Shown here one piece after another: positions 9,829-20,274 of a stretch of DNA of 22,353 nt. The first letter of the stretch is position 1; each line of letters begins with the position of its first letter. The position numbers were made by a program, and so were the translations under genes. Where the stretch lies: assembly GCA_005223375.1 (NCBI GenBank), contig RXOD01004437.1:1-22353 (forward strand). Direction: 5' to 3'. Source of the stretch: Amoebophrya sp. AT5.2. Its lineage: Eukaryota > Sar > Dinophyceae > Syndiniales > Amoebophryaceae. The notes below the pieces were generated by a model. The model saw only the letters and a program-made list of their open reading frames with translations, did not search any database and was not told where the DNA came from.

Positions 9829-11283
9829 TGCCTTACATTTATCGGAGCGGCTGATGAAAATCAAAACGATAGTACTTCTTCTTCCAGAAACTTATTGTGG
9901 GGGGATACGTAAGACTAGCAAACGATTACCCAGTAGAAATTTGTAACCTGGTCGTGGCGCTCACATGGCATAGTTATGGCATGAAGTTTACTTCTATGTC
10001 GGATGAAATATGAAATTTTATACGCAGCGCACACAGACAGCTTCGCGCCCGTGGAAGGCACAGCAACCACGATTCACAGACGAGGAACGAAGCAAACCAC
10101 CGAGACAATGAAAACTACCAACCGAGTCCGCGACTGCGACATGCGACGTTCTATGAGGTAGGACAAACGAAAGTGGAAGTGTTCACCCCCGATGCCTCAA
10201 TTCTTAATCGACAGAACGCACGAAGAATACCGAGGGCACAAGGTGAACGATGCACATGCACGCACGAGCAGACGCGCAAATTGATGTTGAAAAGATGTTG
10301 TACCGAGTAAGTATAACGAAACGCAGCCACGCCACCATAACGGACGAAACGCAGGAAGTGGACGATGCACGAGACAAACAGACAGAAATGAAGCAATCGT
10401 CAAAAAAAAATTATCAGAATAAACAGAGGGTCGCCTTTGTCGTCGAGCATTCTATCTCCCTCCATCCATGATCCACTTTTTTTTTGGGTGAGTCGAGGTT
10501 TCCACTTCCAATAATTCCGTCTTCACAACAATTCCACTCGTTCTCCTTCTCATATGAATTACGTTACCACTCCGTCTCTGTGGCGAAACCAGCATACTCA
10601 GCGAAAATCTACCACAGGCTGCTCTAACTACTTCGCCAGCACACCAGGAAAGTACTTTGGCTGCTCGCCGGAGCGCATTACTGCCGCACTTGTCGCCCTG
10701 CTCTTCTGGCTATGGCTAATATCACCAGATAGACAAAGACAAAATATCGTTGTCGCTATTGACATCCGCAATCATGTGCATGTGTCCGAATCCGAAGAAA
10801 AAGCTCGGAGTGAATGTGAAAAAGAAAATCATGTCGCTAGGATAAGGAAAATGAGTGCTGCGAACGGGTGAATGCACGCAGAGTATAGTGGTGAGCAATG
10901 TCATGAGAAGTATTCAAGAATGCTGAGTCATCACCGCTCCAGCAGGATTGTACGAGAGTCGCAATGCAGTATGCACCCGTCAAACCTAATTAGTACGTGT
11001 TCTACTCGTGTTCACTTTGTATTCGCGTGTACCGAGCAGGAGCAGGGAGACCCCCGCCCCCGCGTCCCAAGGCTTAAAACGGTGCCGCAGTGCTTGCTAC
11101 TTCTAGAACGTCCGTCTACAAAGCGTCAAGGTTAAGGTTTTAGGTTTGCCCCGGACTCCCTCTCCCATCTTCTTGGAAGAATGTGTCCCCAATTCACCTT
11201 CCACCTTTCATCTCCTTCTCCATCGTCCCGGCGACCGCCGTGTATTTCGCGGCATTCTAGGCCTCGTTCTCCTGGCATTCTGC
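9829..11283. other. Intergenic region between MORN and methyltransferase genes
   Basis: This 1.45-kb gap is the longest in the window. The plus-strand frame at 10554-10871 (105 codons, ATG start) has one hydrophobic stretch (ALVALLFWLWLI) and a charged tail, but no family resemblance and no supporting context, so it stays uncalled. Other short frames look random. The right part is downstream of the methyltransferase stop and the left part is the upstream flank of the MORN gene. I see no clear promoter element. Confidence 0.55.
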
Positions 11284-14200
11284 CTAACCTCCCAGCAGGC
11301 TCGCCTTTTTTGCCAGCCGCATGGCCGTGTGAAAGCCCAAGCGGGTCCAGTTCGTCTTCTCTTTATGTGGAGGACTTTCCTCTCTTCTTGTTTTACGAAA
11401 GGAAACGAGTACGCGGCTCGTCTTCGCCTTCCTCTCGCCCTCGCCCTCCACCTCTAGGAAGCGGAAGTGGACCTCCTCCTCCACCTCCTTGCTCCTATAA
11501 TTCTTGTCGATCCTGATATGGTCGAGCACCGCCCCGGCAAGAAGAGCGATCAACGGCGGACAGACCGCATTCCCGACCATCCGCAACGCTTTGCGCCGTG
11601 CGGCCGGGTTCGTGTCCTTCCAGCCCGGGTTCTCCGCCTCCCAGGCCGCCAGAAAATCGCGAGGAAACCTTTATGTTTTCAGAAATCGATGGCGAAAGCG
11701 ATCCTCGATCCCTGTCTTTTCCACGTACAGAAAACGACCACCGCACTTGCTTTGCATATACGTAAGCGTAACTTACAGGTACTTATAAGTACCCCATTAG
11801 TCCCAGGCACTCCCGGAGCCCCAAGGCGCGCGGCAGGAAGGGCGCATTCTGAGCCACGAGCTGCGACGTCCCGTCGCTGATGCAGTGCCCATAGTGCGAG
11901 ACCAGCGGCCCGGCCTTAGACGTCTTGTTTGGAAACAGCAGCAGATCCCGTCCTAGGTGGTGGACGCCGCGCTTTTTCGTCTCGGCCCGTTGTACGTCCT
12001 CCTTCTTCGCCCGTTCCGCCTTCCTCGGTACATTCTTTTCTTCTCTCTTCTGGTTGTTGGCAGCAGCAGCGAGATCGGAGGTCGTCGTGCTGTTCGCGTC
12101 GATCTTACTCCGGCCGGTGAAGATCTTCTGCCACTGGTGCTTCGTCACCCGCGTGATGGGTTCGATGGCGGGGTTGTCGTTACAAAGCCGGTCTTTGTTC
12201 TTCCTGCCACGTATTGCCGGGCACTCGTCATTGAGAAACTGAACCCACTCTAATTTTGCCATCATGTCGAAGTCCACCACGTTCTTCAGGAGCAAAAAGT
12301 CGGGAGATGGACCTGCTCCGCCCCACTCCGGACCTGCCCCGCCCCCCTCCGCGCCGTACGCTTTTTCCGAGAAAAGCCCTTCGAGGTCCGGGAAACGGAA
12401 GGCCGCCGCAAAATCTTCGGTGGAGAGTGCATTCCATTCGCATTTGAGGCGATGATGTTGTCGTTGTGGATACCGAAACTAGTGCGGCCATCGATTGGCA
12501 CTCGGTTTCTGTCTAAGTTTTTATCAGATGTATTGGTTCCACCGAAGCTTGTGGTCAAGCAGTCTGAAAACATCTACACTCACCTTGGTGCCCCGTCGCA
12601 ACTCCCACGAAGTAAAGCCGCCGGCGTCGCTGCGCCGTCACGTGTTTCGCGTCCACAACTTTGGCAGTCACGTGGTACAGCCCGTTGCACGAAAACGCCT
12701 CCAAAATCTTCTTAAAATCCTTTCCGTCGTTCGCATTTTGCAGTCCCGGCACGTTTTCCAAAATGAAAGCCTTCACGGCAGGTTGCAACTTCTGGTCCTG
12801 TTCGTCACCGCCTCCCCGCCGCACCAACAACCGGCAGATGTCCAGGTACAACTGGCCCTTATCTGTGGAGAGATAAACACGAGCTGAGTTTCCGTACAGT
12901 GCTTCGGACTTGCCCGATTGCGATCTGCGACGCTTCTTGTGAATGTATGATGTGTGGGCAGCAATCAATCTGCAAAGAAATCTTTGTTCGTGTTCGCCGC
13001 AAAAAGACAGCATCAGAACTCTCTCTGTCTACGACGACGACAAGACTATTCGGTGGTCGTACGCGGATCAGCATCAGGGTGGTCGTGATGAAGATGAATC
13101 ATGTATTGATCATATTTATATATCAGAGCCTCTTCTACCTTCGTCGCAGCCGTTTTGCTTGCCGAGGGTGGAGAAGGGCTGGCACGGGAAGCCTCCGACG
13201 AGCAGGTCTACGGATCGCCGATTGGGCCCACAGCCCTTCGGCAGCTCTTTCAACGTCTTCACGTCCGCGGGGAACGGGTCGTATGGGGCAGTCTCATTGT
13301 GGTTGTGTTCCGCTTTCGCCTTCTTCCCGAAAATCGCACTGTACGTCCTGCGGCATTCTTCGTCCTTCTCGCACGCCAGCACGCAGGTTCCTCCCAGTTC
13401 CTCCAGCGCCACGCGAAAGCCGCCGATGCCGGAAAACAGTTCCACGAAGGTGAACGAGGGAAGGATCGGCTGCGGTTCGACGACCGCCTTCTTCTTCCTC
13501 ACCTCCGACGGGGGGAAAGGGCCCGAGTGCGGTAAGGCTACCACGCGCGGAGAGTCTGGCGCGCGGGTGGACGTGGTGCGTGCCGACAGCTCGACGTGAG
13601 GTTCCGCGCATCCGACTTGGCCTTCAGGCTCCGTCATCGACGAAGACGAACCCGCCCCAACGTCCGGAATAAAGTGGGCGGGCTGGAGGGGCCCGCCCCG
13701 CACATCTTCACTGTTCGGAGTCCGTTCCTGGGCGAAGTCGACTTTCTTCGTCTCCCGCAAGTGCAGCAGACGCGCGACCGGAATCCGTCCTGCCGCGTCC
13801 TCGCTTAGCAAGCGCGAAACGGCCACAGTTGCGGTATACCGATACGATCCCTTCCGGTGCCACTGGTTTCGAAACTCCATCACGGCCGCGTGGCAATTCG
13901 CGGTGCTGTTCAAACAAAACAAATTAATGTAGGTGGCGCCGTTCAAAAGAGTGACGCCGCGCGCTGTTGGTTCCGGAGTCCACGCGTCGTCGGGGCGGCT
14001 CAGAAATTGTGCGAGCAGAGGAGGCGACCGAATCGCATCTACCGTCGCGCGTACGGCGCTGCGAATCCCGAGTTTGTTGTTTGCTTCCACCACGTCGCTC
14101 CAGGTTAGGCCGGCGCGATCAAGCCACTCCTGCGTGGCCCCCAGAATTGTTTCGCTCTCGTCCGCGCTCAGCACACAGAACGCCTCTTTGGCATTTCGCG

Positions 14201-15416
14201 CGAGAAACGAAGCGACAGCCGCATCGTGTTGGTGGTGCCTAATCGTCCTGGTCATGGACGAGGCCGACGTGGGCATCAGAGACTCCCACACGATACCGCC
14301 CCCGTGGCGGTTCCGACGCGTCCACAGTTTTTGGAACAGCAAGACGCCCGTGTAGCTCGCCGCTTGCCACTCTCCGATCTCCTCCGTCAGCTCCGTCTCG
14401 ATCGCGGTCGGAAACGGCTCGTTGATCGCGTCCCTCCGCAACAGCTTTCTCTCCTCTTCCGTGAAGGGCGCGAAGGTGCTGTAAAACTCCACCGTGTCCG
14501 ACGGCTCCGTTCCTCCCCCGTTGTTCCCGAACCCGGGAACCTTCGTCGAGTAGCTCCCCCAGTGCCGCCGGAACAGCTCCTGCAGTTTTTCAGGGCAGTC
14601 GTGGAGTCCCTGCTTCTTCTTTTCATCGTACGCGATCTGGAAGTTACGAAGATACGCGCGGAGCTCGGACTCTGCTTCCACCAGCTCCGCGCCGGCCTGC
14701 CCCCGCCGATTCTCCCGGCATTGGTCAATCCGGGCCAGCGTCTGCTGTTTTAGCTGTTTGCGCGCGACGCGGTTCCGCCGTGTGCACTCGAGCCAACGCG
14801 CGACCTGCAACGCGCCGAAGTCAGACAGCAGGATGAATCGATCGTCCGCCGACGCACTACTAGTTGTCCCGCCTTTTCCTGAGCTTTTTCCGGAAAGGTC
14901 GAGTTTCACCAGCTGCACCATCACACTGCTGCTGTCGTCCTTGCGGACGGCGTTCTGTGCGTGGAGCCACTCCGCGTCGGACGCCACGTGCCAGCAGGCC
15001 ACGGCCTTCTCGCCCGAAGTGGGGAGGGTGAGCACAGACTTCGAAAAACGCAACTGCTGGGCCTCAATGTGGTGCTTCTGGATCAGGCAGTTGGCTTCGC
15101 TCAGCTGTTCGTGGAACTCCGAAACCAGAGCGGCCGGCACCCGCATGGCGTGCGGCGCATAGTGGTAGGCCGAGCCGACCACGTGCCAATCGCAATCAGG
15201 CGGCGCGAAAGCCTGCCCGCCGGTGCGCGGCCCCGGGGCAGGCTGGGATGGGCGGCTTCCTTGGGTTCGCGGCAGCGGTTGTTCAGCTTGAGCTTCCGGC
15301 CCCTGCTCGTCAGGGGCAGGGGCGTTCCCCCCGATCAGGGCAGACGTTTCTCCCACGCTCGGAGGAAAGACTTTCCCCGCGTTCATCGGAGAAGTAGCCC
15401 GACGAGAGGCTAGCAT
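11284..15416 (-). CDS. C5 cytosine DNA methyltransferase, four exons, with long novel N-terminus
   Basis: The enzyme is predicted to transfer a methyl group from S-adenosylmethionine to carbon 5 of cytosine in DNA, presumably in the nucleus. Exons 15416-13139, 12862-12584, 12414-11793 and 11668-11284 total 3564 nt and join in phase to give 1187 residues, ending in TAG. The start is the ATG at 15416. All key motifs are present in order: I, FVELFSGIGGF (about 657); IV, GFPCQPFS with catalytic Cys745; VI, ENV (795-797); VIII, AQRRRRLYFVGV (about 837); IX, LRECLGLMGFP (about 1052); X, GNAVCPPLIALL (about 1092). A long target-recognition region (about 860-1045) includes a basic, NLS-like tract near 980-1001. 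Residues 1-655 contain a Pro-rich start and an Arg/Gln/Glu-rich helical segment (about 210-290), but no domain I recognise: no BAH, CXXC, PWWP or SNF2 helicase. It does not look like DNMT1, DNMT3 or DNMT5. The catalytic domain is Dcm/DNMT2-like in compactness. The last ~75 residues are charged and non-conserved. Confidence 0.93.
11669..11792 (-). other. Methyltransferase intron 3
   Basis: The donor is ATGGG|GTACTTATAAG and the acceptor CATAAAG|GTTTCC, phase 2. The joint restores the motif IX continuation GLMGFPRDF. The exon-intron border lies in a perfect 16-bp palindrome (11778-11793). A stronger-looking donor, CT|GTAAGT, sits 18 nt further on but would include an in-frame TAA. The intron is 124 nt. 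Confidence 0.9.
11778..11793. repeat. 16-bp perfect palindrome at a splice donor
   Basis: The sequence ggtacttataagtacc is its own reverse complement and spans the last base of exon 3 and the start of intron 3 of the methyltransferase gene. In RNA it could fold back or pair with another copy. Confidence 0.9.
12415..12583 (-). other. Methyltransferase intron 2
   Basis: The donor CAAG|GTGAGTGTAG matches the general eukaryotic consensus, and the acceptor is CCACCGAAG|AT, phase 1. Joining gives VGVATGHQDFAAAFRFPDL, which continues naturally from motif VIII. An in-frame TAG precedes the acceptor side. The intron is 169 nt. Confidence 0.88.
12863..13138 (-). other. Methyltransferase intron 1
   Basis: The donor is GACGAAG|GTAGAAG and the acceptor CTCTCCACAG|AT, phase 1. 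Joining gives GCDEDKGQLYLDICRLL, matching the region after motif IV in C5 methyltransferases. The unspliced frame stops at 13116. The intron is 276 nt. Confidence 0.92.
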
Positions 15417-15590
15417 TTATTTTTCTCGCGTCAAACATAAACAAATACGGACAAAATCGAAAAATGTTCCCGACAAAGAACGATGTCTAGGTCCTCTGTG
15501 TCTCTTTTTTACTAAGTACGACGTCGTCGTCGCCGTCTTGTTCTTATCTATGAGCTCCTTTCTCGTGCCACTGCCGGTGCCACAAAGTGG

Positions 15591-15611
15591 GGCCACCTCA
15601 AGGTGGTGGCC
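15591..15611. repeat. GC-rich hairpin
   Basis: The arms ggccacc (15591-15597) and ggtggcc (15605-15611) are perfect complements around a 7-base loop, followed on the plus strand by ttt. A related two-base-loop pairing, ccacct-ca-aggtgg, overlaps it. It lies about 175 nt upstream of the methyltransferase ATG, so it could form in that 5' leader. Confidence 0.75.
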
Positions 15612-15785
15612 TTTATTCCAGTTGCTTCTCCCGAGCTGTTGAATAGGTAGAATCGTACGACAGCAATCATTCTGTAAAATCGACCGCTTGTCTTCGTCTA
15701 CTTTTCGAGAGTTTTACTGCTCTTTTTTTCGTAGCTGTAGTAGTCTCCTTTCGGACCGAAACCGAATCTCCAAACGCTACATTAG

Positions 15786-15852
15786 GATCTGGGATCCACA
15801 CGATCACATCCAGATCATGATCAGGATCTGCATGCCATAGAATGGATGGATC
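15786..15852. repeat. Cluster of seven GATC sites
   Basis: GATC starts at 15786, 15793, 15802, 15813, 15819, 15825 and 15849: seven in 67 bp where about 0.3 is expected by chance. It includes the perfect palindrome gatcatgatc (15813-15822). The location is about 370-440 bp upstream of the methyltransferase ATG. It could be a duplicated binding site or a decayed simple repeat. Confidence 0.85.
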
Positions 15853-16068
15853 CGCGCGGGCGCGAGCAGATTGTTCGTTCGAAGTACTAAAAACTTAATC
15901 TTAATCGCAAAAACGAAAACCCAGCAAATTCTATAAGGAAATCTATCCTGCTCATCCACCGTCCTTTGGTCAGAATGGAAAACTGCTTTCCACGCAAAAT
16001 TTGAACGTCAACGTTCCCCACTGTGTAAGTGCTTAAATAACTACTTCTGCGAATCCATGTGTGGCTCT

Positions 16069-19041
16069 TCACGTTGTGCCGAACGTCTTCGCTTCTTTAA
16101 GCCTCTCGTCCTTTTTAAACTTTTGTTTCATCCGTACGTTCATTTTGAGCTCCTCGATCTCTTTTTTCAAATCCTTGATGAGTGCCTTTTCCGCGTTTTT
16201 CTTCTCTTTCGCCGTGCGCGGCTTCTTCGTTTTCACGTCCAGTATATGTGTCAGGGGTGTGCTGCTGCCGGTGCCTACCGCCGATTCCAGTGGCGACGAT
16301 GGCGATGACGACGCTGCCCCCCCTGTTGAGCTGCTACCTGTCGTGGTCGTCGAAATCTTTTCTTCAATTTTCTTTCGCTTTCTCTTCACGTCCTCCAGTT
16401 CCCTTTTTTCTTTTTCCAACTTTTCCTTCAAGCCGTCGAGCTCGGCCTGTTTGTGCGCGTGGCTTTCCAGACGCTCGTCCAGCTCCATGGAAAGCGATTC
16501 GAGCCTCTTCAGACAATCCCCCCGCAAATCCGCGACCTCCTGCTCTTTTCTCTCCAGTAGGTCTTCGAAGTAAAGCCGCTGCTGTTCCAGCTGCGTGGTC
16601 AAAAGCTGGTTGAACTCGAGCACGATGTTCGTGTTGCTCACTCCACCACCCGCTGTTGTTCCCGGGCCCCCTGCTGACGCCTTCTGCTTATTACTCCCAG
16701 CGCCCTGTTTCAGGTCCTTTTCCTTGCTCATCTTCTTCCCCGTCAAGGGCTTCTTCGAGGAGCCACCTCCAAAAGCTCCCTTGCTGCTGCTCTTCTTCGC
16801 GACCGCGTCGTAGTTCTGCCATTCGGTTTCGTTGGACACGGCGAAAGAAGACGTCGCCCGGCTGAAGCCGGCAATCTTCACGGGGGGAGGCGGAGGAGCC
16901 GCTTCCGGACCTGTTTTCGGGCTACTTTTCGGGTGTCCGACATGGACGTGGTGCGCCGACGCGGTTGTCCCTCTATTAGATGTGTCGTCGTCCCTTGGCG
17001 TCGCCTGCGAGCTCGCTGCGGGCGTGGTAATGCTGCTGGACGCGGCTGAGCTACCTGGGCCATCTGCACGATTTTCTCGTGGTTCCGCCTCCGAATTCTG
17101 CTCGTCCCGGACCCCCTCTTTCCTTCGCCTCCTCTTTTTGAAGAACCCCTCTGGCGGCGGCGCCTCCAGGTGGACATCAATTGTCGACTCCGCGTCCTCC
17201 TCGCGCTGGGAGTTGGAGTTAGCGTTAGCGTTTCCTTCAACCCTTCCCCCCAAAACCCTGCCCGTAGATGCCAAGAATTCGTCCTCAAAACTGTCTTCCG
17301 CGCCCTCGCCGATCCCGCTGCCGCCCCGGTAACGGTTCAGCTCGAAAAAGTCGTACACGTAGGTTTCGCTAGAGAAATCGTACACCCGTTGCGTCTGGTT
17401 GTCCAGCGCGTACGCGTGTCCGGGGTTCTGTTCGTAGTGCCCGAACGCGTGCGTGTTGCAGCCGGTGAATCCGCACACCAGGCACAAAAACGTCTGCAGC
17501 TGATAGGGGGGCAGTTGCTGCTGCTGTTGGCTAGCTTGGTGGGGGCTAGGCAGCGGTCCGCTACGGGGGGAGGGGTGCAGTACGCGGGGCGACCCCGGAC
17601 CGCCGCCGCCCGCACCAGACCCACCCGACCCGGTTACCATCAGCGTCGCACTTCTGCCGCTGACGGCCGAGAGTAGTACTTGATCCGCGGGCGAAGTCGC
17701 CAGGTTCATCGACGGCGCAGCTGCGTTTACCTGTGCCGCGCACTCCTCGCAAAAGTTCATGGCCTCCTCCTCGGGACTCAGGCTCCGCCAGCCGGGGTAC
17801 TGCTGAAACCGACACACCGGGCACGTCTGGTCCAGCCACCGCTTCAGGCACATGGAGTGAAACGAGTGCCCGCACAGCAGCGTGACCCGCACCCCTCCCC
17901 CCAGATCCGTGATGGCGTCCGACGTCTCGAGGCAAACCATGCACTCGGTCATCGAATGATCGGGCGCGGGCGACGAGGACGCCGACATGTTGCCACTGCC
18001 GTCCATATTCTGGCCCCCACGAGACGCAGACGATGCCTCGTTCATCGACCCGAGGCTTTTATTGTTGGGCACGTTCTCGTCTTGTTCCTCCTCCTCCACC
18101 TCGTTGGTTTCATCCTCGTCGAAGCCGGTTAGCTCCAAATCCTCTGCCTCGTCGCGATTCCATCTCGCCGAACTCCAGTTGCTCACTAAGCTCGGAAAGA
18201 GGTCTAGAAACGGGCTCGAAACCGCGCGCGGGCTCTTCACCAGGTCGTAGGCAGCCCCGAAATTGTGATTCACCGTCGTGCTGTTGCTGTTCGACATCGA
18301 GTTCGACCCGGGAGCCGAGCCATGTTGACTCCCGGGAAGACCACTCCCGCCGCTCATGTAGCTCGCGTTCTGCGAGATGAGCAGCGTTGCGTCCTTCACC
18401 CAGTGCAGTCGCGGCATTTCCTTTTCCCCCAGCGCCTTCGAATGCGGCCGCAAAAAGAACGGCTTCTTCCGGTACTCACGCAGCAGTAAATTCGCCTGCC
18501 GCGGCGTGATTTCCGGTCGCAGCGCCATGAGGAGCAGATACTGCTTCGGGAATTGCCCGTGCAAAACTCTCGTGAAGTGGAAGACGTTGGTGCGCATGTT
18601 CATCCAGATGCAAAACTCGGACGGGGTCATCGAGGAGGGAACATTGCTGCACAGCAACACGATCGATTCCTTCGGCTTGCGGAACAAGCCGGGCGGGGGC
18701 GCCACCGTCCCGACCTTCTTCAGGATCAGGGCAGCTCCTGCATCAGCGGCGCTGGGGTCCTGGTTTTCGCTACTTTTCGAGCTCGTGGCGGAAGGGCAGA
18801 TCTCGTAGGTGTCGTCGTCAACCCAGTCCTGGCACTTCAAGACGCCCTCGATCAGCACGATCGCAGGGTTTCCGGACCAATACTCAATCACCTCCGGATC
18901 CTCGACGATAGAACTTGTTATTGTTTCGCCTTTCGTCTGGTTCGACGCGTTCCGGAACAGAACGCCGCTCCCGAGAGTGGAGGACGATGAAGAAGGTGGA
19001 GGTGCACCAGGCCCTCCTGCCGCTGTTGTAGGCGGCGGCAT
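16069..19041 (-). CDS. BRAP2/BRCA1-associated-protein-like RING E3 ubiquitin ligase
   Basis: This single-exon gene of 990 residues starts at the ATG at 19041 (MPPPTTAAGG), in good context (AAG before ATG); an upstream GTG at 19077 is not needed. Domain order matches BRAP2/IMP, a cytoplasmic ubiquitin ligase that in animals restrains Ras-MAPK signalling. Approximate domains are: an N-terminal BRAP2 RRM-like region, 125-225; RING-H2, 367-410 (CMVC, CGHSFH, CPVC); a ZnF-UBP ubiquitin-binding finger, 431-570 (FCEEC, then CLVCGFTGC and HAFGHYEQNPGHAYAL); and a coiled coil, about 805-900, plus a Lys/Glu-rich C-terminal helix, 940-985. The cytoplasmic role is known for the family and inferred here. 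It is nearly twice the size of human BRAP2 because of Ser/Gly/Asn/Gln-rich insertions, including about 75 residues inside the zinc finger between its first Cys pair and the rest. Confidence 0.93.
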   Translation of the reverse strand: MPPPTTAAGGPGAPPPSSSSSTLGSGVLFRNASNQTKGETITSSIVEDPEVIEYWSGNPAIVLIEGVLKCQDWVDDDTYEICPSATSSKSSENQDPSAADAGAALILKKVGTVAPPPGLFRKPKESIVLLCSNVPSSMTPSEFCIWMNMRTNVFHFTRVLHGQFPKQYLLLMALRPEITPRQANLLLREYRKKPFFLRPHSKALGEKEMPRLHWVKDATLLISQNASYMSGGSGLPGSQHGSAPGSNSMSNSNSTTVNHNFGAAYDLVKSPRAVSSPFLDLFPSLVSNWSSARWNRDEAEDLELTGFDEDETNEVEEEEQDENVPNNKSLGSMNEASSASRGGQNMDGSGNMSASSSPAPDHSMTECMVCLETSDAITDLGGGVRVTLLCGHSFHSMCLKRWLDQTCPVCRFQQYPGWRSLSPEEEAMNFCEECAAQVNAAAPSMNLATSPADQVLLSAVSGRSATLMVTGSGGSGAGGGGPGSPRVLHPSPRSGPLPSPHQASQQQQQLPPYQLQTFLCLVCGFTGCNTHAFGHYEQNPGHAYALDNQTQRVYDFSSETYVYDFFELNRYRGGSGIGEGAEDSFEDEFLASTGRVLGGRVEGNANANSNSQREEDAESTIDVHLEAPPPEGFFKKRRRRKEGVRDEQNSEAEPRENRADGPGSSAASSSITTPAASSQATPRDDDTSNRGTTASAHHVHVGHPKSSPKTGPEAAPPPPPVKIAGFSRATSSFAVSNETEWQNYDAVAKKSSSKGAFGGGSSKKPLTGKKMSKEKDLKQGAGSNKQKASAGGPGTTAGGGVSNTNIVLEFNQLLTTQLEQQRLYFEDLLERKEQEVADLRGDCLKRLESLSMELDERLESHAHKQAELDGLKEKLEKEKRELEDVKRKRKKIEEKISTTTTGSSSTGGAASSSPSSPLESAVGTGSSTPLTHILDVKTKKPRTAKEKKNAEKALIKDLKKEIEELKMNVRMKQKFKKDERLKEAKTFGTT

Positions 19042-20274
19042 CTTCCGAATCCCAATCCGATGGCTTCTGTCTATCACTTTCTGCGCATAAGCAAAAACAA
19101 AAATCGACTGTTCGGCCCCGCTAGTGCTGCAGCGTTAAACCAAGCCTCAAGGCTGGCTAGGCCCAGGATCTGTTGCGCACCACGCTTGCGGCAAGCGTAG
19201 GCATATCAGCACCAGGAGCAGCACCAGGAGGTCATCGTTTATAAAGCAATGCATGATCATCCTTGGTACTGGATGATTTTCTAGTGCGTTCAAAAAACCA
19301 GCCGAAAATGATCTGGATCGGAGATACTAAAGGCGAAGTCGAAGTGGAAGTTTACTTACTTCTACTTCATTAGTTCTAGCTCTAGTTGTGCGCACTCCTC
19401 TTCTGTGCCATCGTTAAGCTGTTACCGCGAAAAAAAAAAGCCAGGCGATTGACTGAGCTTGTCGCTGCCCCGCTGGTGGTCCTAGCATTTTTCAGAACGA
19501 TTTCCATATTGCTTTCTACACCAGCCGGAAGAGAAGCGTGTCGAACCAATTGCAAACCAACGATGCCACAGCTTGGTGGTCTTCTTTTCTCGAACGAGGG
19601 AAGGATTTCTTTGACTTGCCAGGTGTGTAGTGGATGCAATCTGATTTACAGGATTTCATCCTCGTCGTGTGGTCTTCACGGATTTTTTTCCTTTTAAATT
19701 CAGGTCCAGCTGCAATCAGTATTGTACAGTGATCTCGAAGTGAAGTAGAAGAAGAAACTCAACAAGTGAAGAAAAACAACAAGTGTGAAGAAGATCGATG
19801 TGCGAATCGACGTCATGGATGCTAAAGACAGTAACGTAGTATACAGTGTTGGGAAGTGTGAATGCGACAAGATGTGACAAGGTGCAAGAATACGCCAAAA
19901 AGTTTGGTTATCAGACGGAAGCTCTGTCCTCAAAATGGTGCGACAAATGCGATCCTCAAGCAAGCACTTTAGTACAGTCTACAATGCGATCGATATGCCA
20001 TGCAGCTACGAAATGAATGTAATACAAAAATGTTTTCAGGATGGAAGTGATAGCCTTCTTCACGAGTGATGACTTCTTCATGTGCCCAACCGGGGGCTAT
20101 TCTACCACGGATGGTGTTTTCCGTCGTCCATGACCAGCGCGCTCACGTTCGCCGGAATCGCTGCTCCATGGACGAAACCGCCCTCCCGAACCGCTTTTGC
20201 CGCCACGACCGCTGGCGCACGCTTATCCGAGTAGTGGGTGCTGTTTGAGTTTTGATTGCAGCAAGTTTAGTGAA
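19042..20274. other. Intergenic region between BRAP2-like and Asn/Ser-rich genes
   Basis: No gene is supportable in this 1.2-kb gap; open frames here lack convincing starts or protein character. It contains small inverted repeats (agcct-ca-aggct at 19143-19154; acgcttg-cgg-caagcgt at 19182-19198), a two-copy 12-bp tandem repeat (19207-19230) and a purine-rich plus-strand tract at about 19735-19800. The left end is the upstream flank of the BRAP2-like gene. Confidence 0.6.
19182..19230. repeat. Short inverted repeat followed by a 12-bp tandem repeat
   Basis: Arms acgcttg and caagcgt (19182-19198) flank a 3-base loop. Just after, cagcaccaggag occurs twice in tandem (19207-19218 and 19219-19230). 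The site is about 140-190 bp upstream of the BRAP2-like ATG, so a regulatory role is possible but not shown. Confidence 0.7.

Larger units (their letters stand above)
15417..16068. other. Upstream flank of the methyltransferase gene
   Basis: This 652-bp gap has no gene. It holds a GC-rich hairpin (15591-15611) and a dense GATC cluster (15786-15852). Both lie upstream of the methyltransferase ATG and downstream of the BRAP2-like stop, so they are candidates for its 5' leader or promoter, or for the neighbour's 3' end. Confidence 0.7.

Noticed and set aside
10554..10871. 105-codon plus-strand frame with one hydrophobic segment
   Set aside because: It is possibly real, but its orientation opposes every other gene and there is no homology cue or upstream signal; not enough to call.
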